Positions 1-6,306 of a stretch of DNA of 10,549 bases are shown one piece after another. This DNA comes from Angelakisella sp. GTDB taxonomy: Bacteria; Bacillota; Clostridia; Oscillospirales; Ruminococcaceae. The notes beneath the pieces were generated by a model, which searched no databases, was not told the DNA's origin, and saw nothing but the letters and a program-made list of their open reading frames with translations. A program made the position numbers and the translations under genes. The stretch lies in assembly GCA_020025195.1 (NCBI GenBank), contig JAHHSN010000042.1, positions 1 to 10,549 on the forward strand, in the 5' to 3' direction. Numbering within the stretch: position 1 is the first letter of the stretch; each line of letters begins with the position of its first letter.

Positions 1-833
1 TTCCGGAGAAGCTCCTCCGGAAGGGGCTTTCCCAGCGTCTCGGCCATCGAACGGTAGGCTCCGGCAATGGTATCCAGATCGTAGCTCGTCGGAAGGAACA
101 GATACGGCGTACCGAATTTTTTCTGCATGGTCTCCGCCGCCAGAAGTCCCATAATCCGCGAAACGATATTGAGCCGGCTGTTCGCCATATTCTCATATTC
201 GCTGAAGTGCTCCATGCGGAAAAGCTCATTGACGCGATGGATCCCCAGTGCTTTCAGCACGGCATAGAACTCGGAATCGGGATCGACCGAAGCGTAGCTT
301 GCAATGATATTGACGGAATCGTCATCGCCTGTTTTCTTCTGTAAAAAGTCATAGAGCCGGTCATAGAGGATCATTCCCCGGGGCGTTCCCTTCCCGTCGG
401 AGATGGGGTCAATATGGCAGACGGTAAAGAAGGTATCCTCATACCGTGTCCGCAGTCTCAAAAGCAGCGCGTCCTCATCGGTTCCCAGAAAATCATCGAC
501 ACAGCTCACATAAACGGCAAAGGCGCGGGGCGGATTCTTGCCGAGCAAGCGCTTCACCTTTATGATTTTTCCGACAGTCTCCTCGATTTTTTCCTCATAG
601 CCGCCCGAAATAATATCCGCCTCATCCATCAGGAGGAAAGCGGATTCCCGGATCTCCCCGTTGGCAATCGAGCGGAGGCTCAGCCTTCGGGCACAGGACG
701 CGGGGCAGACATAGAGCCGAAAGCACTCCGGCACCTGAATGGATTTCTTGGGGGCGCCGTGCTTCGGGGCATAATAGGTCAGCGGCTGTTCAAAGATATC
801 GTCGTTGCGAAATTTAGAATGATATTGCCTCAT
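1..833 (-). CDS. Nitrogenase component 1-like (NifD/NifK-related) protein, 3' end outside window
   Basis: This open frame of 277 codons starts with ATG at 833-831 and runs off the left edge. Its ATG overlaps the TGA stop of the upstream NifH-like gene (ATGA), and a GGAG lies 8 bases before it, so the two genes are translationally coupled. In nitrogenase-like enzymes this partner receives electrons from the NifH-like protein and reduces the substrate. Visible cysteines are C37, C43 and C47 (in YVCPASCARR), C111 (in YVSCVDDFLGTDED) and C139 (VCHIDP). The stretch DIISGGYEEKIEETV (residues 74-87) resembles the GG-EE-L helix after the P-cluster region of NifD/NifK. The usual hGPxGC-type motif of that region is absent, so this is a divergent branch. 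The family call rests mainly on the NifH-like neighbour and on these weak motifs. Substrate is unknown. No convincing nif, bch, cfb or mar context is visible. Confidence 0.72.
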   Translation of the reverse strand, partial: MRQYHSKFRNDDIFEQPLTYYAPKHGAPKKSIQVPECFRLYVCPASCARRLSLRSIANGEIRESAFLLMDEADIISGGYEEKIEETVGKIIKVKRLLGKNPPRAFAVYVSCVDDFLGTDEDALLLRLRTRYEDTFFTVCHIDPISDGKGTPRGMILYDRLYDFLQKKTGDDDSVNIIASYASVDPDSEFYAVLKALGIHRVNELFRMEHFSEYENMANSRLNIVSRIMGLLAAETMQKKFGTPYLFLPTSYDLDTIAGAYRSMAETLGKPLPEELLR

Positions 834-1579
834 GCTTCAAGCTCCAGTATCTTTTGGGCTGTTTCCCGGTAAATGCGGGCCACGTCGCTCTCCGGGAAAA
901 GCTCTGTGACCGTTTTCCCGGCTTTTTCCGCCTCCTGAATCAGCCTGCTTCGCGGAATCTTCGCGACGATCGGAGCCTGAGTCCGCTGTGCCAGCTCCTC
1001 CACCATTTCGTCCTCGTTCGGGACATTCCGGCAGTTCTGGAGAAAGCCCGCAAATCGGGCGTAGCCCCTCGCCTTAAAGTGCTCGACCGCCGAAACAATG
1101 TTCTCCGCCGCATAAAGGGACATCTTCTCCCCGGAGGTCACCACCATGACATAATCGGAGTAATCCCCCCGCAGCGGCATGGCAAAGCCGCCGCACACCA
1201 CATCGCCCAAAACGTCATAAATCACCACATCGGGCTGATAATGCTGAAACGCGCCGAGCTCTCCGAGCGTCTCAAAGGCAGTGATAATGCCCCGCCCGGC
1301 GCAGCCGATCCCGGGAGTCGGGCCGCCTGCCTCCGCGCAGAGCACCTTGCTTTCGCTTTCAAATACAAGATCGGAAAGGGTGGGTTCTCCCCCTTTTCTC
1401 AGCACATCCAGTACCGTAGGAATCCGTTTGCCCCCCATGAGCAGCATGGTGGAGTCGGATTTGGGGTCGCAGCCAATCTGCATCACCCGTTTTCCCATCG
1501 CGGCAAGCGCCGCCGAAAGATTGGAGGAGGTGGTGGATTTGCCGATGCCTCCCTTGCCGTATATCGCGATCCTGATCAT
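830..1579 (-). CDS. NifH-like nitrogenase reductase-family ATPase
   Basis: A complete 249-residue protein of the NifH/BchL/CfbC/MarH family: a homodimeric ATPase with one bridging [4Fe-4S] cluster that passes low-potential electrons to a component-1 partner in the cytoplasm. The P-loop YGKGGIGKST is at residues 7-16, with K9 and K14. CDPKSDST follows at 37-44. The two expected cluster ligands are C93 (in GIGCAGRGI) and C129 (in the switch II stretch DVLGDVVCGGFAMP, 122-135). R96 sits where NifH carries its ADP-ribosylation arginine. The length is slightly shorter than NifH (about 270-295 residues). The ATG at 1579 follows GAGGA at a suitable distance and directly begins the conserved MIRIAIYGKGG. 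The following component-1-like gene overlaps it. Family membership is clear. True nitrogen fixation is not implied, because related reductases serve chlorophyll, F430 and sulfur-compound metabolism. Confidence 0.93.
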   Translation of the reverse strand: MIRIAIYGKGGIGKSTTSSNLSAALAAMGKRVMQIGCDPKSDSTMLLMGGKRIPTVLDVLRKGGEPTLSDLVFESESKVLCAEAGGPTPGIGCAGRGIITAFETLGELGAFQHYQPDVVIYDVLGDVVCGGFAMPLRGDYSDYVMVVTSGEKMSLYAAENIVSAVEHFKARGYARFAGFLQNCRNVPNEDEMVEELAQRTQAPIVAKIPRSRLIQEAEKAGKTVTELFPESDVARIYRETAQKILELEA

Positions 1580-1615
1580 TTTCTGTCCTCATTCATTTTC
1601 CGTTATTCTTAAAAG

Positions 1616-1644
1616 AGTATATCATCTTGTTCCCTGCATTTCAA
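1616..1644 (-). promoter_or_regulatory. Sigma-A-type promoter of the nitrogenase-like operon
   Basis: Read on the minus strand, TTGAAA (1644-1639) and TATACT (1621-1616, preceded by TGA) are separated by exactly 17 bases, about 37 bases upstream of the NifH-like ATG. This is a good vegetative promoter by sequence. A consensus AGGAGG (1650-1645) followed by a five-codon ATG-TGA frame overlaps the -35 box and would lie outside this transcript. Confidence 0.6.
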
Positions 1645-1951
1645 CCTCCTATTCCAAAAGTCGTGCGAAAACAACAAGATTTTTTCCGGAACAGAATCGT
1701 CCTTCCCACGAAATTTCCCAATTACTGTCACTAAAATTGTTTTTCTGCGGCGGCGTTTTTTACGTGGAAGTCTGCAAGCCCTTTGATTTTTCCGGGTGTC
1801 GGAAGCGGGCTAAATTTTTGGGGGCGTCCCGCTAAAAGAAAAACGGCAGTTTTTTGTCCGGAATATTCCCACTCATTCTGTAAAGAATATCCTTACCGAA
1901 ACAAATCTTATTCCGAATAAGCCTTTCGGAAAGCAGGGAGGATATAGAGCC
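1645..1951. other. Intergenic region between the divergent nitrogenase-like operon and spoVT
   Basis: About 370 bases (1580-1951) separate the divergent genes. Apart from the minus-strand promoter I see several dyads: AGCGGG/CCCGCT (1804-1809/1828-1833), the palindrome GGAATATTCC (1860-1869), and CTTATTC-C-GAATAAG (1907-1921). A further pair, TTCCGAA/TTCGGAA (1911-1917/1925-1931), sits just before the spoVT ribosome-binding site. No convincing gene is present and no known riboswitch pattern was recognised. I could not place a clean sigma-G or sigma-A promoter for spoVT. Confidence 0.5.
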
Positions 1952-2491
1952 ATGAAAGCAACAGGCATTGTGAGAAGAATCGACGATCTGGGGCGTGTGG
2001 TCATCCCGAAAGAGATCCGCCGCACCATGCGCATCCGGGAAGGCGACCCGCTGGAAATTTTCGTAAGCAACGACGGAGAGGTCATCTTTAAGAAGTACTC
2101 TCCCATCAGTGAACTCGGCAGCGCCGCCACCCAATACTGTGAGGTGCTGTTCCGCACCGCCAATTTCCCCGTTCTCATCACCGACCGGGATCATGTGGTG
2201 GCGGTCTCCGGCATCAGCCGCCGGGAGGTCATGGAACGCCGCGTCTCCGCCACTCTGGAGGATTTCATCGAAAACCGACGCCGCTACGAAGCCAAGGAAG
2301 GCGGGCAACCGCTGCAGCCCATCGAAGGGGTGGAATATTACGCCATGGTGCAGCAGCCCATCATCTCCTCCGGCGACGTCTGCGGCAGCGTAATGTTTTT
2401 GCAGAACAAGCCCACCGATTACCCCGGAGACGCCGAGCAGAAACTCATTCTGGCGGCGGCAAGCTATCTCGGAAAGCAGATGGAGCTTTGA
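1952..2491 (+). CDS. spoVT: Stage V sporulation protein T (AbrB-type regulator)
   Basis: This 179-residue protein has nearly the same length as Bacillus subtilis SpoVT. Residues 1-52 form a swapped-hairpin AbrB DNA-binding domain (MKATGIVRRIDDLGRVVIPK, then EIRRTMRIREGDPLEIF). Residues ~58-178 match the GAF-like C-terminal domain that only SpoVT-type AbrB proteins carry. In spore formers it acts in the forespore under sigma-G, tuning sigma-G-dependent genes and spore coat/germination properties. A GGGAGG (1936-1941) lies 10 bases before the ATG. It is monocistronic: a strong terminator follows at once, and the next gene converges from the other strand. Its presence is the best evidence that the host forms endospores. 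The two dyads just before the ribosome-binding site could be an operator, which is inference. Confidence 0.95.
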   Translation: MKATGIVRRIDDLGRVVIPKEIRRTMRIREGDPLEIFVSNDGEVIFKKYSPISELGSAATQYCEVLFRTANFPVLITDRDHVVAVSGISRREVMERRVSATLEDFIENRRRYEAKEGGQPLQPIEGVEYYAMVQQPIISSGDVCGSVMFLQNKPTDYPGDAEQKLILAAASYLGKQMEL

Positions 2492-2504
2492 CTTCTTCCC
2501 CCAC

Positions 2505-2539
2505 AAGCATCGGCAGCCAAAAGCCGGTGCTTCTTTTTT
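2505..2539 (+). terminator. Rho-independent terminator of spoVT
   Basis: AAGCATCGGC (2505-2514) pairs with GCCGGTGCTT (2523-2532) through ten base pairs with one wobble and an 8-base loop. C and six T follow (2533-2539). It lies 14 bases after the spoVT stop. Confidence 0.85.
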
Positions 2540-2542
2540 ATG

Positions 2543-2577
2543 GCAAAGCAAAAGCCGCGAAGATTTCGCTTCACGGC
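2543..2577 (-). terminator. Rho-independent terminator of the DegV gene
   Basis: On the minus strand GCCGTGAAG (2577-2569) pairs with CTTCGCGGC (2562-2554) with one wobble and a 6-base loop, followed by TTTTGCTTTG. A second stem, GCGGGGA/TCCCCGC (2606-2590), lies between the DegV stop and this terminator and has no T-run. The two convergent terminators sit back to back. Confidence 0.7.
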
Positions 2578-2621
2578 CTTGGGGGTTTGGCGGGGAGCCT
2601 CCCCGCTCCTGCCTTGTCTTT

Positions 2622-3530
2622 TTAATTTTGGGCGGGCACCGCGCACCGCTTGATGAAGCCAACCCCAACCGGGAAGGGGCCTGTGTGGACACCGATGGTC
2701 GCGCCGATCTGCATTTTGACCCAGCCATCCGGGTGGAGATCGTTCTCCTCCACCTTGCGGTGAAACACCTCCAGAAACTCCTCATATTCCGGAAAGGGCA
2801 GCCCGATGCCGGTGCCGATGAGGTAGCCTCTGAGGTCGAGCTTCTTCTCCTTGACCGTCTCGAGTAGGATATCCACAATACGATAGATGGAGCGTTTCTG
2901 CCCGCGGCAGATCTCCTTGGAATCAAGCTCTCCGTTTGACATGCGGAGGATTGGCTTGATATTGAGAACGCTTCCCACGGCAAACGCCGCCGCGCCGAGG
3001 CGGCCACCATGCCGCAAATATTTGAGGTCCTTGGTGGTGAAGAAGATGTGCCCGCTCCGGCGGATGTCCTCCAGAAGCGGGACCGCCTCCTCCAGCGTGA
3101 GGTCGAGATCACGCAGACGAATGGCTTCCTTCACCAAAACGCCCTCCAGCCCCGTCGCGAGCTGGGAATCCATCACATGGATCTTTGCGGATTCCACGTC
3201 ACTTTCCATGAGGAGCTTGGTATTGACCGCCGTCTGATAGGAACCGCTGAATTTACCGGTGAGGCAGATGCAGAGGACCGGGAGACCCTCTTTGACGAAC
3301 GGATAAAACGCCTCTCCGTAATCGGGGATGGTCGGCATGGAGGTCTTGGGGTAAAGGTTGGGGTTTTCCGCCAGCTTCTGGTGGAATTCCAGAGCGCCGA
3401 TATCCACGCCGTCCTTTACATAGTGCTCTCCGTCAAAGGAGATATAGAACGGAACCACTGTGATTTCGGATTCTTTTACTTCCGCCGGGGTCAGGTCGGC
3501 GGCACTGTCACATACGATAGCGAATTTCAT
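2622..3530 (-). CDS. DegV family fatty acid-binding protein
   Basis: A 302-residue protein of the DegV/FakB family, cytoplasmic proteins that bind one fatty acid; FakB members present it to the kinase FakA to make acyl-phosphate for phospholipid synthesis. The N-terminal CDSAADLT (7-14) is the family signature. TSMPTIPDYGEAF (63-75) corresponds to the T-S-x-P lipid-binding loop. KFSGSYQ (93-99), LRHGGRLG (172-179), NIKPIL (190-195) and the C-terminal HTGPFPVGVGF (282-292) follow in normal order. It is slightly longer than the usual ~280 residues. The ATG at 3530 is the first in-frame start after an in-frame TGA. It has no strong ribosome-binding site at normal distance: GGGAG is 15 bases away and AGGGAGG about 40. 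Along with a ~175-base structured leader, this suggests control of translation. No fakA is seen nearby, so the partner kinase is unknown. Confidence 0.92.
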   Translation of the reverse strand: MKFAIVCDSAADLTPAEVKESEITVVPFYISFDGEHYVKDGVDIGALEFHQKLAENPNLYPKTSMPTIPDYGEAFYPFVKEGLPVLCICLTGKFSGSYQTAVNTKLLMESDVESAKIHVMDSQLATGLEGVLVKEAIRLRDLDLTLEEAVPLLEDIRRSGHIFFTTKDLKYLRHGGRLGAAAFAVGSVLNIKPILRMSNGELDSKEICRGQKRSIYRIVDILLETVKEKKLDLRGYLIGTGIGLPFPEYEEFLEVFHRKVEENDLHPDGWVKMQIGATIGVHTGPFPVGVGFIKRCAVPAQN

Positions 3531-3706
3531 AATCGGTTTGGGCAGCTCCCGCTGGGGCTGTCATCCTCCCTTTGCAAATAGTCCCTGCTCCCACGCCGAA
3601 AACGCCGGGAGAAACAGCGATAAGCTGTCCAAATAAGACCAAGGGTCCCGCTTCAGAAGCGGGCCGGCGTGACGGTACTTTCCGCCGGGGGCGAAACTGT
3701 CGTTCT
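3531..3706 (-). promoter_or_regulatory. Structured 5' leader of the DegV gene, class unknown
   Basis: Between the predicted transcription start (~3705) and the ATG lie about 175 bases with a row of hairpins. In transcript order they are CCGGCG/CGCCGG (3688-3683/3669-3664), CCCGCTT/AAGCGGG around 3663-3647, ACAGC/GCTGT (3628-3614), CTCCC/GGGAG (3611-3588), and CAGCCCC/GGGAGCTG (3560-3543) next to the start codon. An AGGGAGG with an abutting ATG (3569-3561) opens a short out-of-frame reading frame that overlaps the DegV start. I compared it mentally with common riboswitches (TPP, FMN, SAM, glycine, lysine, T-box, c-di-GMP, guanidine) and with 6S and SRP RNA and found no match. It may be a regulatory leader or an independent small RNA. 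Confidence 0.4.
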
Positions 3707-3711
3707 CTCCT

Positions 3712-3740
3712 ATTTTAGCGTATTTCCCGAGAAATGTCTA
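3712..3740 (-). promoter_or_regulatory. Promoter of the DegV gene
   Basis: On the minus strand TAGACA (3740-3735) and TAAAAT (3717-3712) are separated by 17 bases, close to the sigma-A consensus. Transcription would begin near 3705, leaving a leader of about 175 bases before the DegV ATG. Confidence 0.6.
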
Positions 3741-3859
3741 TTGAAGTTTTCGACTTTGAAGCACCGGCGCCGGCTCCTGGGGGAAATGTATTTCTCATCA
3801 AAAAGAAAGCCCATGGGATGGCTCCTTAATACCGCCCCGCAGGCCTTCTTTTCATTCAT
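3741..3859. other. Spacer between the BlaR-like gene and the DegV promoter
   Basis: These ~120 bases hold no gene I can support. On the minus strand, downstream of the BlaR-like stop, a weak AGCC/GGCT stem followed by TTTCTTTTT (about 3823-3801) may end the upstream operon. CCGGCGCCGG (3764-3773) is a perfect 10-base palindrome of unknown role. Confidence 0.35.
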
Positions 3860-4564
3860 TCATCTTGTTTCCAGAGGCTCTATTTTTTCAAGGGAAAACA
3901 CCTTGTAGGCCATCGGCTTCGAGTAGTCCACCTCAAAAGTCGCGAGGAAATATCCATCCTCATCCGGTTCGCGGGTAAAGCTCTGAATACGCGTAAAGCA
4001 ATAGGAGAAAACGTCCCCCTCCTCGGACCGGGAACCGCGAAAGTCTCCTGGGCATGAGGACCAGATAAGACGAGGGGCGAGGTCTTTATGGCGGTCCAAC
4101 GTCACAAAGCCATCCGCCGAAAGGCGATCTCCCAAAGCGGCCTTCACCGTCTCCGGCTCGACCTCAAAGCAGCGGCCGATCTCCTCCATCATGCGGTCGA
4201 AGGGGAACCTGCCGTCGGAATAGAGCGTCCAGAAATTTTCCTTGGGGTCGGTGAGGCGCTGATCCAGAATGCGCTCCGCGATCTCCGGCCAGCAGGTGAT
4301 CTCCTCCGACAGGATCTCCGTCCTGGGCGCGTGGGTTACCGTCACGGTAATGACCTCCCGGTTTGGAATGGTCGGCTCCACGATTTTGACCGGCATGGAG
4401 AAATTAAACGGCAGAATGAGCCTTACCGCGAGAATCGCCCAGGCCCAGTATCTCCATTGGGCGGTATAACGCCGCCCGAGGAGGGGACTGATGAGCGCAA
4501 GCACCGCGATGATGAAAAACGCAGCGAGGGAAACCTCTCCCAGCGCTATAACAAAGCGTTCCAT
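3860..4564 (-). CDS. BlaR1/MecR1-like (M56 N-terminal type) membrane protein lacking the protease region
   Basis: This 234-residue protein begins like BlaR1/MecR1-type M56 sensors. A first membrane helix lies at ~8-28, then LGRRYTAQWRYWAWAILAVR (29-48) leading into a second helix (~37-56) ending in LPFNFSMP. In full-length sensors (often 400-600 residues) further helices and a cytoplasmic HExxH zinc-protease domain follow, and protease activity removes the BlaI-type repressor. Here neither is present. Residues ~60-234 look soluble and extracytoplasmic, with four cysteines (C91, C132, C171, C189), and no penicillin-binding SxxK/SxN set was recognised. It starts 1 base after the stop of the BlaI-like gene, so it belongs to the same operon and presumably senses the signal. 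How it would relieve repression is unclear. It could be a deletion derivative or a minimal sensor type. Confidence 0.65.
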   Translation of the reverse strand: MERFVIALGEVSLAAFFIIAVLALISPLLGRRYTAQWRYWAWAILAVRLILPFNFSMPVKIVEPTIPNREVITVTVTHAPRTEILSEEITCWPEIAERILDQRLTDPKENFWTLYSDGRFPFDRMMEEIGRCFEVEPETVKAALGDRLSADGFVTLDRHKDLAPRLIWSSCPGDFRGSRSEEGDVFSYCFTRIQSFTREPDEDGYFLATFEVDYSKPMAYKVFSLEKIEPLETR

Positions 4565-4565
4565 C

Positions 4566-4943
4566 TTACTCCTCCTTCAGCTTATTGAGAAACTCCTCCA
4601 GTTCTTCAATATCCTTCTTCTTAAGGGAGTGGGTGCTGCTGAGCGCCGCCATAAAACTGCCGATGGAATTATTATAGAGACGCGCCAGAAAGCTGCTGCC
4701 CTCAAAGGCAAGGTAGCCATCCTTATTATAAATGGGGGTATAGAAGTTGGTCTTGCCGATCTTACGGCAGCTGACGGCCCCTTTTTCGGTGAGACGTGCG
4801 AGGAAGGTATTGACGGTATTAACGTTCCAGTTTTTTTCGGCAATGCGGTCCTCAATCATACTGCGGGAAACTGACTCTTCTCCGGTCTCCCAGATGGCGG
4901 TGAGGATGTAAAGCTCACCCTCGGATAGTTTTTTATATTCCAT
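4566..4943 (-). CDS. BlaI/MecI/CopY-family transcriptional repressor
   Basis: A 125-residue winged-helix repressor of the BlaI/MecI/CopY family, at the family's usual length (120-130 residues). The N-terminal domain shows LSEGELYILTAIWETGEESV (6-25) and the recognition-helix region NWNVNTVNTFLARLTEKGAV (38-57), where T-V-x-T-x-L-x-R-L-x-x-K-G is the family signature. The C-terminal helices (~85-125) are the dimerisation part. AGGAGG (4953-4948) lies 4 bases before the ATG. Members bind palindromes as dimers and repress their own operon until a membrane sensor triggers their loss. A suitable palindrome covers this gene's own promoter, so autorepression is likely. The following gene is a BlaR-like sensor. 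No beta-lactamase or copper gene is adjacent, so the stimulus is unknown. Confidence 0.92.
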   Translation of the reverse strand: MEYKKLSEGELYILTAIWETGEESVSRSMIEDRIAEKNWNVNTVNTFLARLTEKGAVSCRKIGKTNFYTPIYNKDGYLAFEGSSFLARLYNNSIGSFMAALSSTHSLKKKDIEELEEFLNKLKEE

Positions 4944-4976
4944 GTATCCTCCTGTAACTCTCTCATTTTGTTAAGT

Positions 4977-5007
4977 ATATACTACATTTATAGTATATTA
5001 TTGTCAA
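4977..5007 (-). promoter_or_regulatory. Promoter and palindromic operator of the BlaI-like operon
   Basis: On the minus strand TTGACA (5007-5002, perfect -35) and TAGTAT (4984-4979) are 17 bases apart. The -10 lies inside an inverted repeat, ATATACTA/TAGTATAT (4977-4984 and 4991-4998, 6-base spacer). It resembles the TACTA...TAGTA type of operators described for BlaI/MecI proteins. A bound dimer would cover the -10 box and half of the spacer, which fits autorepression. Confidence 0.75.
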
Positions 5008-5090
5008 GGATAATCTCCCCAAACGCAAAATAAAGGCGCGCGCTCGGACAAAGAGTCCCTTCGAGGATCGGCTTCACCGCCCGGTGCTTC

Positions 5091-5119
5091 TTGTGATTTC
5101 GCCCAAAGGATGGTATATT
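5091..5119 (+). promoter_or_regulatory. Promoter of sbcDC
   Basis: TTGTGA (5091-5096) and TATATT (5114-5119, preceded by TGG) are separated by 17 bases, about 48 bases before the sbcD ATG. The upstream 5010-5090 stretch contains no gene. No LexA-type box was recognised. Confidence 0.55.
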
Positions 5120-5166
5120 GGTTTTAGTTTATTTCCAATTTTTCAGGCAGAAAAGGAGTCCCCGAC

Positions 5167-6306
5167 ATGAAATTTCTTCATCTCTCCGACCTGCATCTCG
5201 GCAAGCGGGTCAATGAATACTCCATGCTGGAGGATCAGGAATATATTCTCCGGGAAATCCTTCGGATCATCGATGAGGAAGCCCCCGACGCGGTGCTCAT
5301 TGCCGGGGATGTCTATGATAAATCCGTCCCTCCCACCGAAGCGGTAGAGCTTTTTGACCGCTTTCTGGTAGCGCTTTCCCGCCGCGGGCAGAAGGTGTAT
5401 GTCATCAGCGGCAACCACGACTCCGCCGAACGGCTCTCCTTCGGCGGGCGTCTCATGACCGAAAGCGGCATCCACCTCTCTCCCGCCTATGCCGGCACGT
5501 TAAAGCCCTTCCTTCTGGAGGATGAATACGGCCCTCTCGCCCTCTATCTTCTCCCCTTTCTGCGCCCCGCCCATGTACGGCGCTTTCTGGGGGAGGAGAT
5601 TCATTCCTATACCGAAGCCATGGAGGCCGTCATCCGGGAGATGGCTCCGGACCCCGCCATTCGCAACATTCTGGTGACCCATCAGTTTGTAACCGGCGCC
5701 GACCGCTCCGAATCGGAGGAAATCTCCATCGGCGGCGCGGATAACGTGGACGTCTCGGTTTTTGAGCCCTTCGACTATGTGGCGCTGGGGCATCTTCACC
5801 GCCCGCAGAACTGCAGCTCCCCACGGGTGCGCTACTGCGGCACCCCGCTCAAATATTCCTTTTCCGAAAGCGGCGACCGGAAATCCGTCACGGTGGCGGA
5901 GCTTATGGAAAAAGGAAATCTCAACGTCCGCACGGTGCCGCTCCAGCCTCTGAGAGATCTGGTGGAGCTTAAGGGAACCTATGACGAGCTGATGCGAAAG
6001 AGCTTCTATGAGGGGACCCCCTACCCGAATGACTATACCCACATCACTCTTACCGACGAGGAGGACGTGCCCGATGCCATCGGGAAGCTCCGCACCGTCT
6101 ACCATCATCTCATGAAGCTGGACTATGACAACACACGCACCCGAAAGAACTCGGTCATTGAGGCGCTGGGAGAGGTGGAGAAAAAGTCCCCGCTCACCCT
6201 TTTTCGGGAGTTTTATGAGCTGCAGAATAACCTCCCGCTCTCTGAGAAGCAGGAAAAATACATGGAAAATCTGATTGAGACCATTTGGGAGGAGGACAAC
6301 GCATGA
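5167..6306 (+). CDS. sbcD: Exonuclease SbcCD, subunit D (Mre11-type nuclease)
   Basis: A 379-residue metallophosphoesterase and the nuclease subunit of SbcCD, which opens hairpins and cleaves blocked double-strand ends using Mn2+. The five phosphoesterase motifs are in order: HLSDLHLGK (5-13, D8/H10), AGDVYD (46-51, D48), SGNHDS (81-86, N83/H84/D85), VTHQF (170-174, H172) and GHLH (208-211). The capping motif YCGTPLKYSFSE (223-234) follows, then a C-terminal part for contact with SbcC. Length is normal. AAGGAG (5153-5158) is 8 bases before the ATG and a clear promoter lies upstream. Its TGA overlaps the sbcC ATG (ATGA), giving coupled synthesis of the two partners. Identification is secure. 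Confidence 0.97.
   Translation: MKFLHLSDLHLGKRVNEYSMLEDQEYILREILRIIDEEAPDAVLIAGDVYDKSVPPTEAVELFDRFLVALSRRGQKVYVISGNHDSAERLSFGGRLMTESGIHLSPAYAGTLKPFLLEDEYGPLALYLLPFLRPAHVRRFLGEEIHSYTEAMEAVIREMAPDPAIRNILVTHQFVTGADRSESEEISIGGADNVDVSVFEPFDYVALGHLHRPQNCSSPRVRYCGTPLKYSFSESGDRKSVTVAELMEKGNLNVRTVPLQPLRDLVELKGTYDELMRKSFYEGTPYPNDYTHITLTDEEDVPDAIGKLRTVYHHLMKLDYDNTRTRKNSVIEALGEVEKKSPLTLFREFYELQNNLPLSEKQEKYMENLIETIWEEDNA

Noticed and set aside
1..22. Perfect inverted repeat TTCCGGAG/CTCCGGAA
   Set aside because: It lies inside the component-1-like coding sequence and can be explained by codon use for PEELLR; no T-run follows.
414..872. Plus-strand frame opposite the component-1-like gene
   Set aside because: The minus strand has an uninterrupted 277-codon frame coupled to the NifH-like gene, so the plus-strand frame is a shadow.
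854..1612. Long plus-strand frame opposite the NifH-like gene
   Set aside because: It is the antisense of a strongly conserved gene in GC-rich DNA, with an Arg/Gly/His-rich product that resembles no family.
1622..1650. Five-codon frame behind a consensus AGGAGG upstream of the NifH-like gene
   Set aside because: It overlaps the -35 box of the predicted promoter and would not be on that transcript; probably chance.
1832..3112. 426-codon minus-strand frame across spoVT and the DegV gene
   Set aside because: It runs out of frame through the DegV gene and antisense through spoVT; the product is Arg/Ser-rich low-complexity sequence without motifs.
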